64,000 nt of DNA. It comes from Siphonodentalium dalli. Its lineage: Eukaryota; Mollusca; Scaphopoda; Gadilida; Siphonodentaliidae. Shown in pieces: positions 12,101 to 21,448 of this stretch. The first letter of the stretch is position 1. Each line of letters opens with the position of its first letter. The position numbers and the translations under genes are program-made. Below the pieces are notes generated by a model. It saw only the letters and a program-made list of their open reading frames with translations. It did no database searches and was not told the DNA's origin. The stretch is taken from the NCBI GenBank assembly GCA_032622095.1, contig CP136067.1, forward strand, positions 42,453,549 through 42,517,548, in the 5' to 3' direction.

Positions 12101-15100
12101 ATAATTTTACACTTCCTACCGCACTTTTACACCTTGTTAGCACAAGATGTATTATAACAAGCTAGTTTGAAGATAATTCTGCACAATAACTCTAGTTTTA
12201 ATGTACTTAGTAACAGAAAACCCCACAGAAAACGAGCATGCCAGTTGTTTACATTTTCTAAAAATGACTGATCTAAAAGTGTGACAGGACTTTTTCTGGT
12301 TACTGCGCATGTGCGATCCGCTATTAACGACTCATGCAGGCAAAACAAATGTACATTTTCAAGATGAAGGGAAATACCAATCAAAATTAAATTTTTATGG
12401 CATGAATTATTATGATGGAACAACAAAATGAAATACTTACCACTAGCGTAGCTGATCCACAACTTCATTTAATTTTTTCATAAAACAAATATTCAGGACC
12501 CGGCTCGCCTAATTTCGTTTCGGAATGTTTCCGTCGGCTTCGTAAAAATGTTAAAAAATGAAGTTGCCAACGGACAATTCGAATGTAACTTTGTACGGTA
12601 AATTTTAATAAGTATCTTCATAAAACTACCACAAAAGAATGGCCACAACTTTAATTAATAATGAGATTTTATTGCGGAAACATCATCTGATCCGCTATAC
12701 ACGATGATCCGCTATACCCTGACTGCCTGTACAGTGAAACCTGTTACGAGAGACCACCCATTTTGCCAACACAAATGGCAGGTGGTCGCCGACGACAGGT
12801 CTGTTCCAATTTCGACTGAACTGACATCTATCATCAGTGTTAAATGTCTGAGCCAGTGAATTATTTTTATATACAAACTGGTTGAAAATGATTGTGATTA
12901 TATGTCTAATCTTTTTTTAATAAAGTATGCTTTAAATTAATATTGGTAAAAAACAAAAAAAGAGATATATAGGCCTACAGGTAAATGCATGTTAAATAAT
13001 GCAGTAGAACAGCCTATCAGAGAACACATCGGGCACGTGAGTCGTGACAGAAGTAAGAACAAGACAGATTGCCGGGGCGCAAATCAACTCCCAATATGAT
13101 AACTTGATAAAAAGGGAATAAACGTACATCAGTCGTCACTGCGTGTCTTTATTTCATTCCTGTCTCACGTATTATATTATTTTAAATGTACCTATTAGTA
13201 TCTTCGAATAAAACTGCAAACAGCAGAAAATTCATAAACAGTGGGTGTCCTTGACCTGACCTGTAATGATTCTGGACACGTGCATGATTGACCTCTATTT
13301 AGTGACTACGGAATATCTCTTTGATGTTTCAATTGTTGCGACATAGTTCATTGCGTAGTGTCTGCAAACTTCTACTGGTACTTGATGATGTCACATGGAA
13401 TGATTTTAATTTAATATGAAGCCCGGGAATGAGCATTATAAAAACTTGGAAAGCATGCATTGTCAGGGTGTTGATGGTTCTTTCAATGAGACATAGCGGG
13501 AGGGCGCGCGAACTTCTGTATTTATTAAACAAAGGTTTCTTCATGATGTACTCTTCGGGTGCAGACATTAAATCCGCGCGTTGAGTAAGTTTGACACTTT
13601 GCCCTAAGCGTTTTCATGCTTGCCACAATGAGGCAGCGACTGGATTATAACGATAGGCCTATCGCTAAAACAACAGTAGGCCTACAGCCAAGCAGAGTCT
13701 CAATTTTATGCTACTATGGAATATAGGATCTTGTTTGTATTTCATCATACATTAGTTAGGTCAAACACATCGTCAACATTCACGTAAAAAATAATAAGAG
13801 TGATGAAGTTTTTATAATCCACGTTCCCAAATACTACTTTTGGATTAAAATGAACCAATGATATATCCCTCCTGCTGGGAATTCCGCTTAGTCACATGTC
13901 CCGGTGGGGAATCCCCAAATCATAGTCTGTGGTGAAGCAACTGATTGCAAATAATTTTAATCAAAGAAATGCATCCTGCTGAAGCATCTGGGGCTCACGT
14001 TGGAAAAGCACTGGTTGAAGACTTATTTTCATGTCTGGTGGTCGTTCATAACGGGTAAATTTTGTCATTTTTGCCACAAATCACAGACCGCTGGTCGCGT
14101 TTGACAGGTGGTCGCTCACAGCAGGTCATTTATATAGTAAAACCAGTCTGTACAAAGCCAATCCGGTCGTTAAAGCCAGGTGGTCGCTCTTGGCAATGGT
14201 CGCCCAAAGCAGGTTTCACTGTACTTCACTCAATTAAGTTGATATTACAATGAACATTGAAGTCTTAACCCTTCCATGACTGGAGCTTCCTGAAATTTTG
14301 TGAATACCCTATGCCAATGTATTCTCTTATATATGCGAGTCTCCCATAGGGAGCCTAATATATATAAGAGAATACCTTGTCCTAACAATATTTACATTGA
14401 CCTTATAAGACCTTGGGAGACTCGCATATATAAGAGAATGCACTGCCACAGGATCTTATCTTGGAATGCTGCACCAATGCAGCTCCCGTCATGAAAGGGT
14501 TAAATTTCATTTGCATTGATTTCATATAGTTTCCATGTTTTAGCCACATAACTTCTTCATGGTGTGTTTTAGCGGGACACTAAAAATTAGTTTGTAAATT
14601 TTTTCAATAACAAAACAATATCTTCGGTATTTTTAGGTTTGAAACCAATTCATGCTCTGTGAGTGATTGAATGCAACCTCTTTTTGCAGGCTGGTGCAAA
14701 TATGACTCCGAGAGATTCCGATGAGATGGTGCGATTACCATTCCTGAGAACCTGGTTCCGAACACGTAGTGCTATTATTCTACAGCTCAGCAACGGCACT
14801 CTACAGGTGATTATTAATCTATGTATTGCAGGCCCGAGTATAAGGTGCCTGTGATTTGCAGAATGAGGTCCCCAGAGGATGAGTTTAGTGACACTATCCC
14901 GCATAGCAGGCTAGCATCACTAAATTCACCGTCTAGGGCACCTCGTTCTCTTTATTATGAAATTTCTATAGAAACTTCTTTACATAGATTCTATTTCTTT
15001 TTTAGTTTAGTTTCTCTATATCGCCAAATTGGCAGATAACACATTGTATAATCGAGGTTCCCAATAGGTGTACGTCACAATATTCACCATTTGAGAACTT

Positions 15101-18100
15101 CAATCTGTCTCCCATAGCAGATGAGGCCATGCAGAATGAGGTTCCCAGAGGGTGAATTTGGTGATGCAGGATACAGTCACAAAATCCCCCCTCTGGGGAC
15201 ATCATTCTGCAAATGACAGGCACACTCAACTCAGACTTGATGTATTGTCTGGGCTTCTATACTGTTCACATGTGCCATTTCTGAAATCTACAGGTTTGTT
15301 TCCATCATATAAATTGCCAATTTTATGGGAAATTTGTGTTCTAAAAGGTTGTATAAGAAAGGCGTGATTGTTAATTGTAAAATGTCGTATGCCCAGCACA
15401 GTTCAGGCCTTTTCAAAGTTTTAGATTCCCCCACATTTGCGTTGGTAAACACGGCACATGCCCAAAATATGGAAATGCCCCAAATACAATAAAACCTCTC
15501 TAAACCGAACACCGTTCGGACAGGACATTCCGTTCGCTTTAAATAGCGAGGTGTTCGGTTTATAGAAAATCACATCACCATCGGAATATATTGCCGCCGT
15601 TACGAAGAGTGACCAACACAAACACTGTATTGATTAATGTGACTTTATTGAATAAAGTACGAAAATCAACTGCATACATAAATAACAGATCAAACACTAT
15701 ATAGATAAACATGATAATAAATAAGACATGAAATGATCGATTTTATAGTGATTCAGTCTGACTTCATGAAAGAAGGTATCTGGCGTCAACTGTGTATAGG
15801 CACATGCTGACTTGACTATCGTTGTGCAGTTGCATTAACTTGTCTCAGTTTTTGAATATGTCGCTGATAGTTGATTTGCCGATTCCATAAGTTTATGCTG
15901 AGCTCTTTGTATGTCGGCTTAGGTTTCACTTTATGGTCTAAATTCAACTTGGTACGCTGTTGTTTTTGTGATGGCTCATTCTTTGTGGATAATTGATTCA
16001 AACTGCTAATGCTATGGTGACTTGACTAACAAAACCTGACCGATGTTCGGAATAGAGAAAGTACAATAGGTTGTTGTTTTTTTTTACTTATTTTCTGAAC
16101 ATTTCCCATCAATGAATATGGAATTTTCTGGACTAAAATAAATATTTTTGTCTGCTCATTTTTCCTGCACAACCCTCCAAATGAATAATATACCATTCCA
16201 GTGTATACATTCTAACCTGAAAGGGAGAATCCACTTAGTATAGAAAGGATTAAAGGCCTGGGTATGTCATGATTTTGCTAAACTGCTCCTGACAGGATAA
16301 TCCTGATTGGAGCATGAACAGAGGATGTTTCCTCCTCGTGTTGAATGACTAATTTAGAATCACGTACCACAGAAAATGCCAAAACTAGAATATTGTATGT
16401 CAGATTTGCTGATTTTTCACTTCAGTCATAAAATAATTTTCTCTTCAATCATGTGAAATATCAGTATGAATGTGCTTCTTAGGCCATCCAAAATTAATTG
16501 TTTCTCAGGCAATTTTGTTTTCAGATCAGTGAGGGAGGGAGGATTTTTGTCTTCTTTTTTTTATTCCAAATTTTGGTGATGGATGACTACTATGATCCTG
16601 CATAGGGAGCCTAAATTGAAATACTAGAGATGTGTAATGTAATAGCCAAACTCCCCGCTGAATATTTTGTGGCCATTTGGCCCAGTGTCAGACCAGCTAT
16701 CACGGAAACCACTGACCATTTTCTTTTTTTTGGTACAATATTTCGACCAAAATCAGCATGTTTTCCTTTTCGATATGTAAACTTCCGGGTTGGGTTGTTC
16801 CGATTTTGTGGAATTTGAAACCAGGTAAAACGGAATGAAGCAAAGTAATAACAGAAGTGAATGAGGTGAAGCTTCCTGCAGACTGGCTGCAGTAACTTTC
16901 TCTTGCAGAAATAATGGAAAAATTTCCTTTTTCGGAAATTGTATCAGTTTCCACCTTCAGAATGATGGATGTAACATCTTTATATCAGCTTTTGAACAGC
17001 TTTCCTAGCACGTTTTGTTTTGCCACCCAAACATACCTCGATTAGAAATTAAATAGACTCCGGAATTTCCCCAATGACGACTGTGACATTTAATCTTTAA
17101 ATGATAGATCTCTTTTCGATTTCATTCAGGAATTTGGCAGGGTATGACATCTGGGCCAATCAACCCTAGTTATTCACAAGTTATTAACTCTTTAACCCTC
17201 AATGACGTGATTTGACGTGTCTAATGGGTACCTGTGACGTTACCCGGGACAGCCCTCACCTGTAACGTCAAGGTAGACAACAGGGCGTAATTAGCAGTGA
17301 ATTTATTGCGCTCGCTTATTGATAATTTTATTAGAGATGTTGTTACCGCGAATTTCTTGAACACCACCGAAAGTTACATATCAATGCAAATTGTATCCGT
17401 TATTCTACAACTTATTACCAGCTAAATTTTCATTGTGAGAATCACGCGTATACAACGGAACTGGTCGGTCTAAATCATACAGGAATGGATAAAATTTCAT
17501 TTTTATTTATGCCAAACTTCCTCGGAAATGTTGAGAAAGTCACCAGAAAAAGTTGAACAGACGGTTCGTTTAGGGGGAAATCCTTGTGATGAAGGGAATA
17601 CACATCCCATTTCCGATTATAATTTAAACTTTTGCGGAGAAAACTGAAAAAATCTGGCTTGAATATCGAGTAAATCATAACATTTTATGACGTGATTGTT
17701 GGTTGCGTCATTTTCAGTTTGTTGCTTTCGCAAAACACGTTGTTTATTTATCTGGTGCGATGGTATTACTCGTCTCTTAAATATGAATAATCCCTACGAT
17801 TCCCAATATCAATAAAAAATAAAAATAAATTCAACTTCCTTATTTTGGTGAGGCTTGATTCTGCCATCACTGGATTGGTCCGGCTCTTCCATCAATTATA
17901 CAGGCTCTTCCAATAACCTCCCGATTGATCCACTCTTCCGGTTTGCAACACAACACACACACGTGGTTTTCACTTGACCGAAGTTGAATTAAAAATCGCA
18001 TAGTTGGTTCAAACGATATAATTATTCAGAAAATGGCAACAAGAAATAGATCTTTGGTTTGTTCAGGCAGATTTGGAAACATTAGAAGACAATTTCAGTA

Positions 18101-19104
18101 CTGATACCAGTACGTTGTAATACCTGGGTACCGGTATGTCATTGAAAATGGAATAATTATTTGCACCCCGGATTGAAATGGATTATTCCATATTCAACTG
18201 CACTTAGCGATATAAACTTCCCGCTACTTGACCAGAAATCGACAAGGGGTTGATCTGAACAGTAATATGTCACAGTATTCATATTCAATAATTTAAAGCA
18301 TAAAAAACTGAATATACACCGTTTATATAAACGAAAAACTTGCCATGCAAACCAACACGTCAAATCACGTCATTGAGGAATAGGTAGCCACGTCAAATCA
18401 CGTCATTGAGGGTTACGCTAGAAAACTATTTGAGTGTTAAAGAGTTAAATTACACACCATTTACTGTACTATCTAATTTATAGGTTTCTCTGTGTTTTTC
18501 TGCCACTTGAACATATTTGAATGCCAAATTTCATTGGTTTTGTATAAAAGTCCATAATGCAATTTTTGCATCCGCGATAAATATTATCAAATTATGCAGC
18601 AATGCCTGAGAAACAGATATTTCATTTTGGATGTCCTTAATATATAAAAACTTAATAAACAGTAAATTAACAATCCCCAAATTCAACAGTTGAAATTAAT
18701 GTGCAAAATAATATTCTGTTTGCAGAAAATGTATTCCACTTATCTACCTGTTGTATGTCTAGCTTCTGAGCTTCTATTGTGGGTTAGAACTGACCACTTG
18801 TCAAGTTGGGAATCTCTCCTTCCTATAATTTAGAGATTTGTCTAAATTATACATAAATGATTTATTTTTTCAGATGAACTTCTTCCAAGACCACACAAAG
18901 TTAATTCTATGTCCATTGATGGGAAGTGCAACATATATAGATGAAAAGCGAGATTTCCACACATATAGACTGGCATCTATTGAGAAGTTTGGGTGCACTA
19001 AAGAACTGGCAAGCCGAATCAGATATGCTAAGACGATGGTAGAGAGATTGATGACATCAAAATCTGGGTCAGGCAGAATAAAATCTGCAGCATCAACATC
19101 ATAA
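51..19104 (+). CDS. PLK1: PLK1 (polo-like kinase 1), C-terminal part, six exons
   Basis: Six exons join in phase (51-143, 2539-2634, 8733-8886, 11039-11168, 14690-14806, 18874-19104) for 821 nt: two bases completing a codon, 272 codons and a stop. The product is the C-terminal part of a mitotic Ser/Thr kinase that acts at centrosomes, kinetochores and the midbody. Seen here: a charged linker, then polo box 1 and polo box 2, the phosphopeptide-binding module that targets the kinase. The PB1 segment [18 protein letters not shown] is nearly identical to animal PLK1 and keeps the ligand-binding Trp (W414 in human). PB2 has [11 protein letters not shown], with the His/Lys pincer (H538/K540 in human). 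The match is far closer to PLK1 than to PLK2, PLK3 or PLK4. The kinase domain must lie to the left of the window. Introns are 2.1 to 6.1 kb and packed with MITEs. The N-terminal boundary is not visible. Confidence 0.95.
184..344 (+). mobile_element. TTAA MITE, family B (left end truncated)
   Basis: It starts inside the terminal repeat (GGGAGCTGCGCTGGTGCAGC) and ends TCATGGAAGGG-TTAA at 344. A single hairpin (CATTCTCTTATATATGCAAG and its complement) occupies the middle. It lies 40 bp after a PLK1 exon donor. Confidence 0.75.
345..1140. other. PLK1 intron, no feature seen
   Basis: AT-rich with short chance frames only. Confidence 0.5.
1147..1288. repeat. Inverted repeat (foldback MITE) in PLK1 intron
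   Basis: The arms TAATCGATTGGTTTTGATGAT and ATCATCGAAACCAATTGATTA enclose GGAGAGTCGGGCCTGGTGAAAC and its imperfect complement. The spacer contains CTCGAGCGAGCGGAG. Single copy in the window; family unknown. Confidence 0.7.
1474..1854 (+). mobile_element. Double-hairpin TTAA MITE, family A copy 1
   Basis: The right end TGTTGGGTAAAGGG-TTAA is intact; the left TTAACCCTTTACC is decayed to an AACTCTCCC-like sequence. Two hairpins at 1618-1686 and 1756-1824 each have a 27-bp perfect stem and 15-nt loop; the second is the reverse complement of the first. Confidence 0.9.
2008..2373 (+). mobile_element. Double-hairpin TTAA MITE, family A copy 2
   Basis: Complete: TTAACCCTTTACCCAACA at the left and its complement ending in TTAA at 2373. 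It has one AAACCGGCC unit after the terminal repeat, where most other copies have two. Both hairpins are intact. The copy lies just 154 bp after copy 1 in the same PLK1 intron. Confidence 0.93.
2539..2634 (+). CDS. PLK1: PLK1 exon: end of linker before polo box 1
   Basis: The acceptor CATTTTAG ends at 2538 and the donor is GTATGT at 2635. The codon split with the previous exon gives Ser. The peptide contains [11 protein letters not shown] and AAKPSER, matching the LSDMLQQLHSV and ASKPSER positions just before PB1 in vertebrate PLK1. It sits about 165 bp after the end of one double-hairpin MITE and 350 bp before the next. Confidence 0.9.
2988..3387 (+). mobile_element. Double-hairpin TTAA MITE, family A copy 3
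   Basis: A complete copy with TTAA at both ends, two AAACCGGCC units and both hairpins. It differs from copies 1 and 2 at only a handful of positions plus small indels in the T-rich spacer. It lies 353 bp after the second PLK1 exon. Confidence 0.93.
3602..6454. mobile_element. hAT-type non-autonomous element, 8-bp TSD
   Basis: The terminal repeats TAGAGCTGAAACGGTT and complement are flanked by GTGTGAAT at 3594-3601 and 6455-6462, a perfect 8-bp target duplication, diagnostic of hAT. Inside each end are several AACCGGTTA-type motifs, likely transposase-binding subterminal repeats. The 2.85-kb interior has no recognisable transposase. It contains short direct repeats (AATAATAGTGATGG, 3790-3890) and a nested inverted repeat (5695-6045). 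Confidence 0.9.
5695..6045. mobile_element. Inverted-repeat element nested in the hAT element
   Basis: The ends ATACCGCTATACTTAAAGTA and, inverted, ATACCGCTATTCTCAAAGTA are followed by AATTGAC. The interior is rich in TACCGCGGTA palindromes. TA flanks suggest a Tc1/mariner-type target. It is inside the hAT element at 3602-6454, so younger than it. Confidence 0.65.
6480..8280. other. PLK1 intron, little structure
   Basis: Weak inverted similarity between AATAGGCCGATTCTGATGCC near 6750 and GATATTCGGGTTATCTG/CCGATGCCGATTG near 7950 may mark a worn DNA transposon. Otherwise nothing. Confidence 0.35.
8284..8661. mobile_element. TTAA-flanked foldback MITE 71 bp before a PLK1 exon
   Basis: The ends TTAAAGGCACGGATGGCCTT and complement; the arms pair for about 170 bp each with scattered mismatches (CATAAACAGAAAGAATATTA and its mirror). 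Almost no loop. Confidence 0.85.
8733..8886 (+). CDS. PLK1: PLK1 exon: polo box 1, first half
   Basis: The acceptor GTTTACAG ends at 8732 and the donor GTAAGT starts at 8887. A split Glu and 50 codons read [13 protein letters not shown], then the highly conserved [18 protein letters not shown], then [21 protein letters not shown]. The second Trp of WVSKW is the residue that contacts phosphopeptide in human PLK1. A 378-bp foldback element ends 71 bp before the exon. Confidence 0.96.
9438..9937. repeat. G-rich foldback repeat
   Basis: The left arm CACTCAGCAG, then a 12-G run (9447-9458), then CCGGCACGTATGCC; the right arm GCCATACGTGCCTG, poly-T, CCCCCCCTGCACTCAG. Internal GGTGGGGGTGGGTGGG and GGGGTGGGTGGG tracts could form G-quadruplexes. 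In a PLK1 intron. Confidence 0.6.
11039..11168 (+). CDS. PLK1: PLK1 exon: polo box 1, second half
   Basis: The acceptor TATTCCAG ends at 11038 and the donor GTAAGG follows 11168. One base completes a Glu codon, then 43 codons include [11 protein letters not shown] and [19 protein letters not shown], the C-terminal strand and helix of PB1. It ends in phase 0. Confidence 0.96.
11864..12731. mobile_element. Tc1/mariner-type non-autonomous element 1
   Basis: The terminal repeat CAGTCAGGGTATAGCGGATC is present at both ends in inverted orientation, with TA at 11864-11865 and 12730-12731. The extended ends are TACAGTCAGTCAGGG and TACAGGCAGTCAGGG. There is no intact transposase. The motif GCGGATCA/GATCCGCTA recurs inside. 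Confidence 0.7.
12730..14223. mobile_element. Tc1/mariner-type non-autonomous element 2
   Basis: The left end TACAGTGAAACCTG and right end CAGGTTTCACTGTA form a perfect 14-bp inverted repeat with TA flanks. A subterminal GGTGGTCGC motif occurs repeatedly near both ends. No transposase frame. It shares the TA at 12730-12731 with element 1. Confidence 0.78.
14265..14503 (+). mobile_element. TTAA MITE, family B copy
   Basis: TTAACCCTTCCATGACTGGA at the left and TCATGAAAGGG-TTAA at the right. Inside are two diverged hairpins made of the same CATTCTCTTATATATGCGAG-type arm as family A, but with different loops (CTCCCATAGGGAG). It ends 187 bp before a PLK1 exon. Confidence 0.88.
14690..14806 (+). 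CDS. PLK1: PLK1 exon: polo box 2, first half
   Basis: The acceptor TTTTTGCAG ends at 14689 and the donor GTGATT follows 14806. It has 39 codons in phase 0 on both sides. It reads [19 protein letters not shown], then [20 protein letters not shown], the start of PB2. The donor is weaker than the others (GTGATT), and a palindromic MITE starts 36 bp after it. Confidence 0.96.
14843..15223. mobile_element. Palindromic MITE family C, long form
   Basis: Inverted ends around TTTGCAGAATGAGGTCCCCA and TGGGGACATCATTCTGCAAA. Each end is itself a small palindrome. It starts 36 bp after a PLK1 exon donor. Related copies at 20661, 36154, 47732, 48968. Confidence 0.75.
15484..16062. mobile_element. Possible Tc1/mariner-like MITE
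   Basis: The left end ACCTCTCTAAACCGAACACC and right end (inverted) TTTCTCTATTCCGAACATCG are similar but imperfect. A second inverted CGAACACC lies at 15545-15560. TA-rich flanks. No transposase. Confidence 0.45.
16063..17180. other. PLK1 intron with a dispersed repeat fragment
   Basis: 16090-16260 resembles 26180-26370 (AATGAATAATATACCATTCC against AGATGAATAATAGACCAGTC, then GGGAGAATCCA). No gene. Confidence 0.45.
17184..18448. mobile_element. TTAA-flanked element in the last PLK1 intron
   Basis: TTAACTCTTTAA at the left and TTAAAGAGTTAA at the right, each followed inward by CCCTCAATGACGTGATTTGA (the right one about 36 bp further in and repeated twice). 1265 bp, no transposase. piggyBac-type target preference. 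Confidence 0.75.
18874..19104 (+). CDS. PLK1: PLK1 terminal exon: polo box 2, second half, stop
   Basis: The acceptor TTATTTTTTCAG ends at 18873. It has 76 codons and TAA at 19102-19104. It reads [20 protein letters not shown], then [13 protein letters not shown] and [17 protein letters not shown], ending in a Ser/Lys/Arg-rich tail of the usual PLK1 length. His and Lys of QDHTK are the PB2 residues that grip the phosphate. I found no AATAAA signal within about 600 bp downstream, so the mRNA 3' end is not placed. Confidence 0.96.
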   Translation: MNFFQDHTKLILCPLMGSATYIDEKRDFHTYRLASIEKFGCTKELASRIRYAKTMVERLMTSKSGSGRIKSAASTS

Positions 19105-19587
19105 CTGTTGTTCCGTTAATTGTTCTCTCTAATCATGCAAATCCTACAATTCTTTCAAATCATGCTCGCCAATTTTCTTATAATTCTAAACTTGAAAGAT
19201 GTATTCAGAGTTCAAACCAGTAGGACCTCCAGCCAAAGTTGTATATGTGCCAGCAAGTCATTTTTATCGGTTTCAAACAAAATCACAATCTTTGGGTATG
19301 TCAAAATGCCGAACAAAAAAATCAACCAAATTTTTCTTGAGTTTTCCGTCATCTTCCTGGCAGTCATTAGGTTTCTTCCAGGATATTATTACTAGAAATA
19401 CCTTGAGTAAGGCCATGCAAAGTCAGTGTCCCATTTCTCAGGCCAAACACTTTTGGAAAGTATCTGCGCATGGTTTTCTATTTTGTTTTCTATTTCTGGG
19501 GTACATGCCAACAAATCATTGTACCTCCCAATCGCCTAGTCCCAGGTCTAATTTCAATTGTCTGTTATTTCCTGAAATTTCCTGAAA

Positions 19588-19735
19588 CCATTTTTTCTTA
19601 CATTCTTTAACAATTTTATAATTTTTAATGTGTTAAGCCAATGCATTCTCTTATATATGCGAGGCGACCTATGGTCGACTCGCATATATAAGAGAATGCA
19701 TTGGCACAGGGCCGTTCTGTTGGGTAAAGGGTTAA
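19588..19735 (+). mobile_element. Family A MITE copy 4, left half missing
   Basis: It begins at the T-rich spacer and keeps hairpin 2 and the right terminus GGGTAAAGGG-TTAA. It falls in or just past the PLK1 3' UTR, about 480 bp after the stop. Confidence 0.88.
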
Positions 19736-19822
19736 CAGAGATTACATATCACAATGCATCACATTTTGAACCAAGTTACTAATATAAACAGTCAAGAATT
19801 GGAAATCTGAACTGGCAAATGG

Positions 19823-20416
19823 TAGTGTTGAAACGATTAATCGATTAGTCGAAATCGATGCGATTATTAAACTAGTCAATCCCGAAATATGCTAGTTGAC
19901 TAGTCAAGAAAAAGCACTACCTGAGTGCTATCATGACAGCAGTGCCATTGCATGGAAATATTATCACGTAATCTGTAACAGTTAATACATATTAACTTCT
20001 TAGTGCTTATTGCATTGTTCCTTTAATACACCCGACATCTCATTGGCGAGACTTACTAACGAGACTTGCCTATTTATTTCCTGGTTACCCGCGACAATTG
20101 TGCTTATATAAAATGTTTTATTACCTACATTCCCCAAACCATGAGATAATATGAAGGTTGCAGGAGAGCCGGGTTTAATACATCAAATTCGGAGACTTAC
20201 GGGCAAAACGGGAGATTATATAGTTCACGTGCTTTCCGTTTTAACGTTCTGAAACGAAGAGTTGGATACTCAAAACTGCGATGCCACATGGTCCTTTTTA
20301 TACATCATATGGGCATAGAAACAGGAACTCTTAGAAGGGGTCCGACTAATCGACTAGTAGTCGATTACCTCTGGTGACTAGTCGATTCCTTAAAAATGCT
20401 AATCGTTTCAACACTA
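19823..20416. mobile_element. hAT-like MITE with CTAGTCGATT subterminal motifs
   Basis: The ends TAGTGTTGAAACGATTA and complement (17 bp, near perfect). GACTAGTCGATT/CTAGTTGACTAGTC motifs are repeated inside each end. The flanks GCAAATGG and GCAACTTT share only four bases, so the duplication is decayed or absent. 594 bp, just downstream of PLK1. Confidence 0.7.
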
Positions 20417-20660
20417 GCAACTTTGGGTTTTTTCAATATCACTTTCGTGCATATTTGTAGACAGTATAAAAACGCAGTTATCTCATACCAATTAAATGCG
20501 AATTAAATCTATGCATATGCAAGTTTGGGTAATGAGAAACGGGGAATTGACTTTGCACGGCCCAATTGATATTTATTTGAAGACAGATTTTGCCCATTAG
20601 TCGTCAACTCAGCCGGGAGCCCTGAATACATCTTTAAGTCAGTCTCAACTTTCTCTCATC

Positions 20661-21263
20661 CAAGCTTTGAAATAGTGTGTCTGTAATTTGCTGAATGAGG
20701 TCCCCCGAGGGTGAATTGAGTGACGCTAATCCACACTGCGGGCTAGGATCATCAAATTCACATTTTGGGAACCTCATTCTGCTTAGGCCTTAACTTCTAT
20801 GGGAGACCAAGGATCAGATTGAAGTTTCCCCATTGAAAAGTGTGATGTTCACCCATTAGTCACCTTGACTATGCATTTTATCTTCTGCAAAATTAGGGGA
20901 TATAGAAACTGAACAGAAGGGAAAAAGTAACTTTAACCCTTTCAGTGCCAAGTCCGATTTTTGTATCAACCCATATTTACTTGATCATTTTTCAAATTTA
21001 TTGATTATAATAATGTGATACATTGATGGAAAGAGCTCTGAGAGCTCTTTCCATCAATGTATCGCATTATAATCAATAAATTTGAAAAATGATCAAGGAA
21101 ATATGGGTGATACAAAAATCGGACTTGGCACTGAAAGTGTTAAACAATGTTAATTTTAGACTAGAGATACTTCTCAGAAGATGAGGCCCAAGCCCGCTGT
21201 GCGGGGTAGCATCACCCTCTGGGGACCTCATTCTGCAAATGATAAACACACTATTTCAAGCTT
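20661..21263. mobile_element. Family C element containing a TTAA palindrome insertion
   Basis: The outer inverted ends CAAGCTTTGAAATAGTGTG and CACACTATTTCAAGCTTG. The middle matches the long form at 48968 except where the 211-bp element at 20933-21143 is inserted. Confidence 0.75.
20933..21143. mobile_element. Near-perfect 211-bp TTAA palindrome
   Basis: TTAACCCTTTCAGTGCCAAG to its complement ending in TTAA; the two arms are almost identical with the centre at GAGCTCTGAGAGCTC. TTAA duplicated at both ends. Confidence 0.9.
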
Positions 21264-21337
21264 GCTCTGATCTCTATTCTTCTCCAACATGCATGCTTGA
21301 CAATGGCTGAGGGATATATTTCATGAAAGCCCAAGTG

Positions 21338-21448
21338 AGCTGAGAGCTTTCCGATGAATGGCAACAAGCCATATTTCCGACTAAATCCTGAAAAGTCACC
21401 CATAATTCTGCTGTGGTTAATAAGTCGATTAATTAGGGCATTACTGTA
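21338..21448. mobile_element. Solo arm of a TA-flanked foldback MITE
   Basis: Matches one arm of the element at 23018-23231 (AATGGCAACAAGCCATATTT to CATTACTGTA). The other arm is missing. Confidence 0.75.

Noticed and set aside
19199-19585. 128-codon + strand frame after PLK1
   Set aside because: It lies in the presumed 3' UTR with no motif; most likely chance.
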